DNA of 64,000 nucleotides from Pseudomonadota bacterium (GTDB taxonomy: Bacteria > Chloroflexota > UBA6077 > JAJPHF01), in the NCBI GenBank assembly GCA_021325365.1, contig JAJPHF010000144.1, forward strand, positions 1 through 64,000, in the 5' to 3' direction. The notes beneath the pieces are model-generated. The model saw only the letters and a program-made list of their open reading frames with translations, was not told where the DNA came from and searched no databases. The position numbers and the translations under genes are program-made. Below, piece after piece: positions 53,017-62,373 of the stretch (position 1 is its first letter; every line of letters starts with the position of its first letter).

Positions 53017-53640
53017 TTAGCGCACGGACTCCCACTTGGTGGCGTGGGCCTGGAGGTCCGGGTGGGACACGAGCAGGTGCCAGACGACCGCCTGGAAGGC
53101 CTCGGTGTGCGGCGTGACGTGGGATGGGTTGACGGTCGGGACGATCACGCAGCCATCGGCCACTTGCGCCGTGTAGCCGCCGTCGCGGCCGACAATCCCG
53201 TAGATCCGCGCTCCCACGGCGCGCGCATGCTCCAGGGCGCGCACGAGGTTCACGCTGACGTTCTTCTCGGCATTGCCCCCACCCACGGAGAAGACGAGCA
53301 GGGCATCTTTGTCCGAGAGCCGGCTGCCGCGCAGCCAGGCGGCGAAGGTCGTGTCCCAGCCGTCGTCGTTGATGCGCGCGGTCAGCTCGGACACGTTGTC
53401 GGTCGGGGCGTAGGCCTCGAAGCCGCAGATCTTGCGAAAGTCGTTGACCGCGTGGCCGGCGTGCCCGGCGCCGCCGCCCACACCGAGGATGAACAAGCGC
53501 CCACCGGCCTCGCGCACGGCGGCCAATCCCGCCGCCATGGCATCGATCTGGGCCGCGTCAAAGGCCTGAATAATCTCTATTGCTTCCGCGAGGTACGCTG
53601 AGGCGAAGGAGACTCGCGGCTGGCTGTCCGTTGCGCTCAC
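53017..53640 (-). CDS. SIS-domain sugar-phosphate isomerase (GmhA-like)
   Basis: The 207-residue protein has GRLFILGVGGGAGHAGHAVN, a SIS phosphosugar-binding loop, and KICGFEAYAPTDNVSELTAR. LLVFSVGGGNAEKNVSVNLV and the C-terminal TPHTEAFQAVVWHLLVSHPD follow. The pattern is close to sedoheptulose-7-phosphate isomerase GmhA, used for heptose synthesis, though several lineages use relatives for other sugars. It starts at GTG 53640 after AAGGGAG; the frame upstream to 53874 is unsupported. It is divergent from the low-GC membrane protein gene. Confidence 0.85.
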   Translation of the reverse strand: MSATDSQPRVSFASAYLAEAIEIIQAFDAAQIDAMAAGLAAVREAGGRLFILGVGGGAGHAGHAVNDFRKICGFEAYAPTDNVSELTARINDDGWDTTFAAWLRGSRLSDKDALLVFSVGGGNAEKNVSVNLVRALEHARAVGARIYGIVGRDGGYTAQVADGCVIVPTVNPSHVTPHTEAFQAVVWHLLVSHPDLQAHATKWESVR

Positions 53641-53970
53641 AGCTCTCCCTTGTCCGCATCGGGTAATCTGGGCCGACGCCGCGCCCGCGCCGGGCGGCCC
53701 AACAATGTTAGGCATCCGGTGTCCGCGCGGCAAGCGGCCGGCAGTCCAGTACAGGCCCAGTGGGCTGGCTACCAGGAGGCACCCGTTTGCATAGACATGC
53801 CAGTCACCTCTGACACATGCCCGGTGCCCGCTCCAGCCTCTCTGATTGATACAGCGAGCGGCAGCCCCGAACATTCTGCGGGCGGCGAATTGGACCTGGC
53901 CTCAGCGAAACGAGCTAAGCTATCATGGTTTGCCCGCTCACAGGGTACGGATTTCGGAGGGGGATAGTAG

Positions 53971-56689
53971 TTGCGACGGTCCGTACGCTGCTTGGCGGCC
54001 AAGGTCATGCTGCCCGCACGGTGGTATTTGCTGCTCGCCATCGTAGGAGCCTGGCTGGCAATTATAGCCCATGAATTACCGCACTTCTACGGCGACTTTG
54101 GCGACGACTACTATACATGCTTTAGAATTGGCTATGAAACGGTCCAAGCGTGGCAGACTGCGTTTACTAAGTGGCACGTCAACGCACCATACTACTTTCT
54201 CATCTCATATCTGCCCATCAAGCTGCATTTCGCTATTCCTGGTGTAGCTATTCCAAATTTTCAGCCGGAGCAGATTGCTCTATATCGAGGTCTCATTGCC
54301 TATACGATATTCCTGCATGCAGTGATTCTCGTACTATACGCGTTGTTTGTATACCGCGTCACGAATCGAATGTTATCGACGTTACTAGCGCTTCTGTTGA
54401 TGTTGTCTAGCCCAGTCTTTCTCGCGTGGGCTACAACGACAGAATCGCGGATTATCGGTCTGCTCTTTGCGCTGCCAGGCATGACTATTCTGGCTGGGCT
54501 GCGGTACAGTACTGCCGGTTCTCGTCGGTCTTTACTACTGCAGACCTTCACAGCAGGCTGTTTGCTAACGACTAGTTACCTTGTTCACTACACTGCGCTC
54601 TATCTCATCGTGCCGTTTGCTATAGCGTACTGGCTAGTTACTCTGTTTCATCGCGGACTATCAACCAAGATGCTTCAGGCGGTGGGGGGATTTATAATAG
54701 GTCTCGCCGCTCCGCAGGCTATAGTGGAGATCGTCGGTCAGACCGCCTTGCATATCCCCAACACTCTGACGAACTTTACCGTTCTGGCACAGGCCAACGC
54801 GCAACTCTACGGTAGCCAACTAACCTACGCTCAGAAAGCACACGAGTGGTTTACTGCCTACGCTGGCGACGATGGGTGGCCGTTGATTGTAGTTTCGCTA
54901 GCTGCAATTGCGTGTCTAGTACCGAATGGCCGACACCACTCTGCATTCGTGAACCCATCAATGAGGCTGGTGCTGTTGCTTGCGCTACTGATGGGCGTCA
55001 GTGGGTCTTTCTATGTCAAATTCGTGCCGTATCGTACGCAAGCCATTCTCCAGCCCGTGTTGTTCTTGCTGGCTGCAGTCGGTGTAACGGTTGCATTTGA
55101 TGCTATCCTTGCTCGTTGTTGGAAGTGGTTCAGCTGCCACCCTGCCGGTCGACCTCGGTTGGGTCGCGTGCTCGGTTACGCTATACCCAATGCGCTATTG
55201 TGCTTCCTGTGGCTGCTCGTATTGTGGTTGCCAGCCAGCGTATCGACAAGTCAGGTGTTGGCGCGCCGCGTAAACTTAGGGCGTCTACTGGAGCGCGTGC
55301 CACGACCCAGCGTGATGGCGGCACCTGTAGGCAATGTGGTGGATCAAGCAGTGTTCGACAGGACCGGAGTAGGAATAGGGCCTGCCCAGTTGCTCGATAT
55401 GGAACCGAACGTTTACGCCTTTGATTGCCTTCATCCGAACTGCACGTATTTGCCGAACCGAGAGCGACTGATACATGTGGTATCAGTAGACGCTGATTCA
55501 TCGTTGGAGAACGCGGCCGGCATCCATGACCCTACTCGTGTGCTAGACGGGGGTATTTCACACGACGGGATTACTGATTGGATATCCGGAGACGGGAGTG
55601 GGGACCACTGGGTTGAATTGCACTTCGACCAACCTTATGATCTCGATCAGATGGTAATCGCCAACCGCCGACAATCTATCAGAGCGGACACCATAGATAT
55701 CTATGGATGGGTAAACGGGTCGTGGGTTCAGCTCTTTACTGGAGCTGGGCTGAGCCGCGCGCCCGTCGTGCATGCGCAGTGGGATCAAATTGCGGTAGGT
55801 GGGATACGTGCTGTGGTGCGAGAGAGCAGGATTGAGGGCCAAGTGAGTCGCCGCGCCCAGTTCGATGAGATTTATTTTCCCGGTTACCGCGCCGTAGTGG
55901 GAGTCGCTGCCGAGCGGCCTTCGCTCCTGCCCCTGCAGGTAGAAGCGGTTGGTGCAGACTCCACGATGATTGACCAATGGGCAGCCTGGGAGCCGGAGTA
56001 TATCTTCGACCACGATATGGGTACCGAGAATGGGTACTCAGCTTGGCAGTCGATGCACAGGCCTGGAGCACATTACGTCCAGTTCAGGTTTGCGCGGCCA
56101 TACTTGCTTGACAACGTCCAGGTGGTGAACGCACTCCAGTCACAGCTCGTGAACGCCTATGCGCCGCGGATCGACGCGATGGAAGTCTGGCTGCTCGAAC
56201 AGGGGGGATGGCAGGAAGTTTGGGCCAGGAATGAGCTTCGGGACGAGACGGTCATTGAGGCCAAATGGCGAGCCGTAATGGCGAGCGCCGGAGCCATAGT
56301 TATACGGCGAAGCTTGGCGGGCGGGGCGCCTGTCGACTACGCACTGATCCAGGAGGTGGTGTTTCCGGGCTACTTCGCGGTCTTTGACTGGAGCGCGTCA
56401 TCGAGCGAAACGTTGCTGAAGACAGTAGAAGCCAAGGGAACCCGTGCAGGTGAAAGGGTTCAGCAACGAGCCGTTTGGGCCCGCGCGACTAGAGATTGAG
56501 TATTCGGTGGCAGACGTAGGCGCCGCCGTAATATTCGATGAGGTAGCAGTCGGCGTCGTCGACCGTAGCACTGGGCACCAGCTGGTACCGCTCCCCGCCG
56601 ATCTGTACGGTAAGCCGGGGCGCCACGAGGTCTATTTGCGGGGCAATGGGCGCGAATCGAACCGACTGGAGTTTAGGGTCGAGCCATAG
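53971..56689 (+). CDS. GT-C-like membrane protein with two F5/8-type-C-like domains; frameshifted C-terminal Ig-like domain
   Basis: It starts at TTG 53971, seven bases after GGAGGGGG. Residues 1-430 hold about ten membrane segments, with Asp45-Asp46 in the first outer loop (FGDDYYTCF), NAPYYFLISYLPIK and TESRIIGLLFALPG. Two discoidin-like domains follow, about 495-630 and 640-790, each ending FPGY. The main frame stops at 56499. A second frame (56444-56689) encodes the expected last Ig-like domain (VQVKGFSNEPFG to NRLEFRVEP). One extra base near 56437-56440 explains this. GC is far below that of its surroundings. It is a paralogue of the next two genes; the enzymatic role is inferred. Confidence 0.75.
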
Positions 56690-56784
56690 CGTCGGGAGAG
56701 CCGCCGGTAGTCACGGCGATGGTCGCGCGTCGGTCCCCGAGCGCCCGGGAACCCCTGACCGAGGGAGCGATCTGGACGACCCCG

Positions 56785-59727
56785 TTAGGGTGCTACTATA
56801 AGCTCCAGCGGCTCCGATTGCCCGTTGCTGTTCTGGACGGTCACTAGATGCTGTACGGGGTACGCCAGAAACTCCCGCGGCACGCTCGCCACCAGGGTGT
56901 GCTCGTCCTCGTAGCGCGTTGCCAGCATGACCGAGCTAAGCACGACGACGGTAGACGGCGTGAAATGCTCGCCTGTCACGCGGAGCGCCCCGGTGTCGTC
57001 GGCCTGAGCGTTGAACAGCTCGCCCGCGGTGGCCCGCGCCGGCTCGAGCGCCTCCAACACCGGCGGCAGTCCCCCGGGGCCCGCGATCGTTAGCGTCAGT
57101 GGGTTGGAGTCGCCCTCTGCGTTCCGCAGGCGGATCGTGTGCTGCCCCGCCTGTGTAAGGAACTGTCCCGGGATGTGCGCGGTCAGCGTTCGCTCGTCCT
57201 GGTACGTCGTCGGCAGGGTCACCGTGTCGAACATGACCGCGGTCGTCGGGGTGGCGTTGTCGGCATCGACGTGCAAGGTACGGCCATCGTCGGCAGCGCC
57301 AGCCGGCGCCTCCAGCGGGAAAGTGTCCGGGTGCAGCGCGCGGAGCAGCGCGGGCTGGGGCGGCCAGAGCGCCACGTTCGACTGCCGCAGGCCGTCGGTC
57401 AGGGCGATGCGGTGGGGCTCGTCTGGGTTCATGACGCCGTAGGGGGGGCGCAGCTGCAGCTCGCCGGTGTCCAGCAGCGTCGTGGGGAGCGGCTGGCCGT
57501 CGACGGCGATCGTGGTGCGCGCGGTCAGCCCCGTGCCGGAGACGGTCAGCCCGCGCGCACCCACCCGCATTGCCTGCAAGATGAGCGGAGGCAAGGGCCG
57601 CTGCGGCCTGGGCGCGGCGCTCGCATGCCCCGGGAAGACGACCTCCTCGATGGCAGCCTGGGACGTGGGGCCAGTCGCAAAGGTCTGGGCGCGCACCACC
57701 AGGCGGATGCCGACGACCGTGGCGGGGGACCACACGGGATGGACGCTAGCATAATTTTCCAGGCCTTCGCCACGCCAGACGGTGCGGTATTGGCCCGGTA
57801 CCTGGGCGAGCTGGACGTCGAGGGCGGCGATCCGGCTCGCGAAGGGGCGGCTAGCGCCGGCGCTCTGGTCGCGCGACGGCAGGACGATGGCCAGCTCGCC
57901 TAGGGGCGTGGGTTGAGCGAGGGCAATCTCCAAGATGTGTGGGAGCGGCGTGTCGTCCGAGACCCAGGCAGTGTTGCCGTCGGGCGAGCGGCCTTGGTCG
58001 AAGACGTTTGCCGGCTCCGTCTCGGCCGCGGCCGTGGAGTCCGCCGCGACGGATGCGACGGACACCTCCTCCCCGTCCCTCGCCTGCAGCAGCGCGGCCG
58101 CGTCGTAGATGCGGACCTCGCTGAGCAACGGGTCTGCGCGGAGATCGTAATGGCCGAAGCCGCGGGCCTCTGCCCACAGCGCGTCGGTGGCGTAGAACGA
58201 CGGCCAGGCGGCGAGTGGCGGCGTGGCTTCCAGAGCGGGGCGCAGCTCGCCGTGGGTCGCCAGGAACTGCCACGGGAAGTAGCTCACGACCCACGTGTGG
58301 GGGTCGGCAGGGAGCACCTGCCGCGGGTCCGTCAGGACGGTCGCGGCGGCGGAATCGCCGATGGGCAGCCACTCCAGCTGGCGGTCTCCCTTGTTAGCGT
58401 AAGCCCACTCCAGCGCTCGTCCGAGCGCCTGCTGCGCCTGGAAGACCGTTTGCGCCTGGCGCCAAGGCACTGCCCCGACGAGCAGAAGGAAGCCCACGAC
58501 CAGGGCGCCACGCAGGCGGGTGGCCCGGGTGAGGCGGGTCGCTAGCCAGACGATCCCGACCGCGGCGAACAGAAAGAGGAACGGCTGCAGCAACGACGTT
58601 TGCCGGAAGAACGGCATCGCGCCGGAGAGGACGAGGTAGCCGAGCGCCATCGGGATGCACAGGCCGAGCACGAGGTCGCGGGTGGCTTCCGGCGCGGCGC
58701 CACGCCGGAAGCCACGCGCGTACTGGAGCCAGCCGACGACGATGGCGAACAGTAGCAGCACGCCCATCTGCGTGGCAAAGGAGGTGGCCCAGATCGCGAT
58801 CGTGTCGCGCCATGCCCAATCCGAGGCGTGCTCGTTCCGCAGGAGCAGGAGCGCGCTGGTCGGCCCGTGATCGATGGGGATGCCGACCAGAAAATAGCTC
58901 ACTGCCTCCAGCGCCGCCTGGGGCCAAACCGCTCCGCCCACGAAGCAGGCCAGGCCGAGCCAGCTGCGCCGCTGGCGTCTGTCGCGCGAGAGCTTGACGG
59001 CCCAGAAGATGAGACACAGCGGGACGACGAGATAAAGGGCCGTGTAGTGGATGGCCTGGGCGAGGGTCATCAACGAGCCGGCCAGAAAGAGGGCAACTGC
59101 CCTGGTCCGGGGTCGTGCGGAACTGTTGGCGCTGGGCCGGAAGAGCAGCCAGGCGCCGACGAGCGCGAACGGCAAGCCCAGCAGGCGCGAGTCGGGCTTC
59201 GGGCTCCAGAGTATTAGCGTTGGCGAGGAGGCGAACAGCAGCAGCGAGAGCCAGGCGACCAGGCGGTTGTCGGTCAGGCGGGAGGCGAACCACGCCCACG
59301 TTGCCAGGAGCAGCGCGTGCAAGACCAGCGTGTAGAGCAGCAGGAAGCGAAACGGGCCGGTCTGCGCGCCGAGCAAGGGAACTTCGTAGGACGGCAGGGC
59401 CGCGCCGCTCTTCAACGGCAGGTAGGAGATGAGCAGGTAGTAAGGCTGGAGGGCGTTGTAGAAGAAGGTGAACGCGGCGTGCCAGTCCTGCGCCGTCTTG
59501 GCGGCTTTCAGATAGACGGTGTAGTCGTCCATGTTGATGCCGTAGACGTACTGGAAATGCGCGAGCCAGGCCACTCCATACGCCGCGAGGAGCGCCGCGG
59601 TGAGGAGCAGGTAGGCCGGGCGCGAGAGGCTCGGCGCGGCGTTCGACCGCGCGTCCGTGCCGCCTCCCGACCGTGCTGAGCGCGCGTGCTCATGAAGGCC
59701 GGCGCCCGGCGTCGCGACGGCGGTCAC
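56785..59727 (-). CDS. GT-C-like membrane protein with F5/8-type-C-like and IPT/Ig-like domains
   Basis: The 980-residue protein has three parts. Residues 35-480 are a polytopic membrane half with Asp67-Asp68 in the first outer loop (GINMDDYTVYL), PYYLLISYLPLKSG and KPDSRLLGLPFALVG. Residues about 560-710 are a discoidin-like domain (NVFDQGRSPDGNTAWVSDD ... AIEEVVFPG). Residues about 710-980 are three IPT/Ig-like repeats with SVPREFLAYPVQH and SNGQSEPLELIVAP. It resembles a polyprenyl-phosphate-sugar transferase with an outer sugar-binding tail. GTG 59727 overlaps the upstream gene's stop. Confidence 0.8.
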   Translation of the reverse strand: MTAVATPGAGLHEHARSARSGGGTDARSNAAPSLSRPAYLLLTAALLAAYGVAWLAHFQYVYGINMDDYTVYLKAAKTAQDWHAAFTFFYNALQPYYLLISYLPLKSGAALPSYEVPLLGAQTGPFRFLLLYTLVLHALLLATWAWFASRLTDNRLVAWLSLLLFASSPTLILWSPKPDSRLLGLPFALVGAWLLFRPSANSSARPRTRAVALFLAGSLMTLAQAIHYTALYLVVPLCLIFWAVKLSRDRRQRRSWLGLACFVGGAVWPQAALEAVSYFLVGIPIDHGPTSALLLLRNEHASDWAWRDTIAIWATSFATQMGVLLLFAIVVGWLQYARGFRRGAAPEATRDLVLGLCIPMALGYLVLSGAMPFFRQTSLLQPFLFLFAAVGIVWLATRLTRATRLRGALVVGFLLLVGAVPWRQAQTVFQAQQALGRALEWAYANKGDRQLEWLPIGDSAAATVLTDPRQVLPADPHTWVVSYFPWQFLATHGELRPALEATPPLAAWPSFYATDALWAEARGFGHYDLRADPLLSEVRIYDAAALLQARDGEEVSVASVAADSTAAAETEPANVFDQGRSPDGNTAWVSDDTPLPHILEIALAQPTPLGELAIVLPSRDQSAGASRPFASRIAALDVQLAQVPGQYRTVWRGEGLENYASVHPVWSPATVVGIRLVVRAQTFATGPTSQAAIEEVVFPGHASAAPRPQRPLPPLILQAMRVGARGLTVSGTGLTARTTIAVDGQPLPTTLLDTGELQLRPPYGVMNPDEPHRIALTDGLRQSNVALWPPQPALLRALHPDTFPLEAPAGAADDGRTLHVDADNATPTTAVMFDTVTLPTTYQDERTLTAHIPGQFLTQAGQHTIRLRNAEGDSNPLTLTIAGPGGLPPVLEALEPARATAGELFNAQADDTGALRVTGEHFTPSTVVVLSSVMLATRYEDEHTLVASVPREFLAYPVQHLVTVQNSNGQSEPLELIVAP

Positions 59728-62363
59728 GGCTCGATCTCGAAGACGAGCGCGTTCGACGTGCCGCGGCTGTTCTGCAACGTAATGGTGTGCCGGGACGAAT
59801 AGGCGAGGAACTCGCGCGGGACGGTGGCTGTGAGGACGTTGTCGTCGACGTAGCGCGTGGGCAGCGTGACCGTGTCGAAGAGGACGGTCGTGCCCGGGGT
59901 GAGGTCGGCGCCGTGGACTTCTAGCACCGAGCGGCCGTCGGGTTGGGCGTTGAACGGCGTGTCAACGCGCGCGCTGGCGGGCTGGAGCGCGTCGAGGGTC
60001 GGGGGCGCCCAGGGCCAACGCACGAGGTTCGAGCGCCGCGGCCCGTCGGTGAGATACATCTCGTGGCGATCGGTCTCGCTCAGGCTCGCCGGCCCCAAGG
60101 CCAGTAGCCGCGCCGTGCCCTGCGGGCGCGATGGCAGCGGGCGGCCGTCGACGACCAGGACCGTCTCGGGGGTGACGTTCGCGCCGGAGACGAGCAGCCC
60201 CTGGGGCGTCGCGCTGACGTCGTCCAGCTCCAGGGGCGGTGCCGGGCGCGTCGCGGGCGGGCCCTGCACCGTATAGCCGGGGAAGACGACCTCCTCGATC
60301 GCCGCATCCGGTATGGACTGCATCGGCAGCCGCTGCCCCCGGACGACGAGGCGGATGGCCGAGGCGGCTTGCGGCGGCCACGACGCGGCGACGACCGGGT
60401 ACTTCTCCAGGTGGGCTCCCCGCCAAACGGAGCGGTACTCGCCGCTTGGGTCGGCAACCTGAATCTCCAGGTCGTCGAGCCGACTCCCGACCGCCGACCG
60501 CCCGCCGTAGTCGCGCGGCGGCGAGACGACCTCTACCGCGCCGAGCGGCACCGGCGTGGCGAACTCCACCTCGACGCTGTGGGGCGCAGGGCTGGCCGCG
60601 GAGACCCAGGCGGTCACGCCATCGGCCGCAGCGTCCCGGTCGAAGAGGTTCGCCGGCTCGGTGGCGGCGCTCGCCTGCGAGTCTGCGACCACGCGGCGCA
60701 CCGTAAGCGCGGGGCCGCGAAGCGCGTCGCGCACGGCAGCGCCGTCGATTACCTGTACCTCGCCGAGCAGCCGGTCGGCGCGGAAATCGGTAAAGCCAAA
60801 GAGCTGCGCCTCGGCCTGCACGGCGTCCGTGGCGTAGAGCGATGGCCACGCGGCCACGGGCGCGGTCGCCTCCAGAGCCGGGCGGAGGGATGGGTGGGCC
60901 GCCAGGAAGAACCACGGGAAATAGCTGAGCAGCCAGGTGTTAGCGGGCGCCTCATCGAGCTCGCGGACGCTCGTTACTTCGGTTGCCGCCCCGGTGGGCG
61001 CCAGGGGCAGCCAGCGCAGCGGACGCTCGCCCTTGTTGGCATAGGCCCAGGCCAGGGCGTGGCCCAGCGCCTGATGGGCCTGGAAGACCGCCGCGGCCTG
61101 CCGCCACTGGACGACGCCGGCGACAACCAGCAGCCCGACCAGGAGGGTGGCCCGGCCGGCGGGGCGACGGGCTAGGCGCCGCGCCAAACCTACCATGCCT
61201 ACCGCGGCGAACAGGAACAGGAACGGCTGAAGTACCGAGGTCTGGCGGAAGAACGGAAGCGAGCCGGAAACCGATAGGTACAGGAGCCCGAGGAGAATGG
61301 CGCCGCCGACCATGAGCCGCTTTCGCGGCTCCAAGCGGCCGCCGCTAGGCCAGCCGACCAGGTACCCCGCCCCGCCTAACCCGACAAGGGCAAGCTCGAG
61401 TGGACCGAGCTGAGACAGGAAGGTTTCGACGCGACCGGCCACCGTGTCGACGAAGGACCAGGTCGTTCCGTGCTCGTTGCGGAAGTAGAGGACGCTCATC
61501 GTCGGCCCCTGCTGCCACGGGATACCGACCACGAAGTAGCTGAGCCCTTCCCAGAGCGCGTGTAGCCAGGCGCAGCCCAGGGCGAACACGGCGAGCCCGA
61601 GCCAGGCGCCGCGCACCCGCCAGCGGCCCCAGAGCCACCCCACCGTGAACGCCAGCGATACGGGCGCCAGCAGGTAGAAGGCAGTGTAGTGGATCGACTC
61701 CGCCATGCCGAGCAGCGAGCCGGCCGCGAACAGCGCGACCAGGGTGGGGCGGTCGACCCGCCGCGAGCGCCAGTCCACGCGCAGCAGCAGCCAAAGAGCG
61801 AGCAACATGAAGGGCAGGCCCAGCAGGCGAGAGTCGGGCTTGGGCGTCCAGAGGACGAACGTCGGAGACGTGGCGAGGAGCAGCAGCGCCACGAAGCTTA
61901 CCAGCCGATTGACGCCCACAGCGGTGGCGAACCAGGCCCAGACGCCCAGCAGGGCGACGTGCAGACAGACGGCGGAGAGCTGGAAAAAGCGGAATTGGCC
62001 CGTCTGCTCGCCCAGGAAGGGCACCGTGTAGGACGGGAGGCTGGCCCCCAAAGCGAGCGGCAGGTACGAGATCAGGAAGGAGTACAGATGGTGCGCGTTG
62101 TAATGGCCGAACGCGCCTCGCCAGTCACGAATGGTATCCAGGCCCTTATCGTACACGTGAAAGTCGTCCATGATAAGGCCGTAGACATACTGAAAGTGGG
62201 TTAACCAGAGCAGCAGGTAGGCGAGCAGCAGCACGGACGCCACAAGGAGATACGCCCGTGGCGACAGGTCGAGCAGTGGCGGCTGCTGGACCGCGGCAGG
62301 GGCGGGCAGCGACTCGGCGCTCGCGGGCGCTACGGTGGGGCGGTGGGCAAGAGACAGCCTCAC
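59724..62363 (-). CDS. GT-C-like membrane protein with F5/8-type-C-like and two IPT/Ig-like domains
   Basis: The 879-residue protein, from GTG 62363, has the same layout as its neighbour: membrane half about 35-440, with Asp66-Asp67 (LIMDDFHVYDKG), LYSFLISYLPLALG and KPDSRLLGLPFMLLALW. A discoidin-like domain follows (NLFDRDAAADGVTAWVSAA ... AIEEVVFPGY), then two IPT-like repeats ending TLQNSRGTSNALVFEIEP. The frame is open to 62567 but that part lies inside the preceding gene. The GTG is 10 bp after the upstream stop, so the genes form an operon. Confidence 0.8.
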   Translation of the reverse strand: MRLSLAHRPTVAPASAESLPAPAAVQQPPLLDLSPRAYLLVASVLLLAYLLLWLTHFQYVYGLIMDDFHVYDKGLDTIRDWRGAFGHYNAHHLYSFLISYLPLALGASLPSYTVPFLGEQTGQFRFFQLSAVCLHVALLGVWAWFATAVGVNRLVSFVALLLLATSPTFVLWTPKPDSRLLGLPFMLLALWLLLRVDWRSRRVDRPTLVALFAAGSLLGMAESIHYTAFYLLAPVSLAFTVGWLWGRWRVRGAWLGLAVFALGCAWLHALWEGLSYFVVGIPWQQGPTMSVLYFRNEHGTTWSFVDTVAGRVETFLSQLGPLELALVGLGGAGYLVGWPSGGRLEPRKRLMVGGAILLGLLYLSVSGSLPFFRQTSVLQPFLFLFAAVGMVGLARRLARRPAGRATLLVGLLVVAGVVQWRQAAAVFQAHQALGHALAWAYANKGERPLRWLPLAPTGAATEVTSVRELDEAPANTWLLSYFPWFFLAAHPSLRPALEATAPVAAWPSLYATDAVQAEAQLFGFTDFRADRLLGEVQVIDGAAVRDALRGPALTVRRVVADSQASAATEPANLFDRDAAADGVTAWVSAASPAPHSVEVEFATPVPLGAVEVVSPPRDYGGRSAVGSRLDDLEIQVADPSGEYRSVWRGAHLEKYPVVAASWPPQAASAIRLVVRGQRLPMQSIPDAAIEEVVFPGYTVQGPPATRPAPPLELDDVSATPQGLLVSGANVTPETVLVVDGRPLPSRPQGTARLLALGPASLSETDRHEMYLTDGPRRSNLVRWPWAPPTLDALQPASARVDTPFNAQPDGRSVLEVHGADLTPGTTVLFDTVTLPTRYVDDNVLTATVPREFLAYSSRHTITLQNSRGTSNALVFEIEP

Positions 62364-62373
62364 GCTGGCGCGC

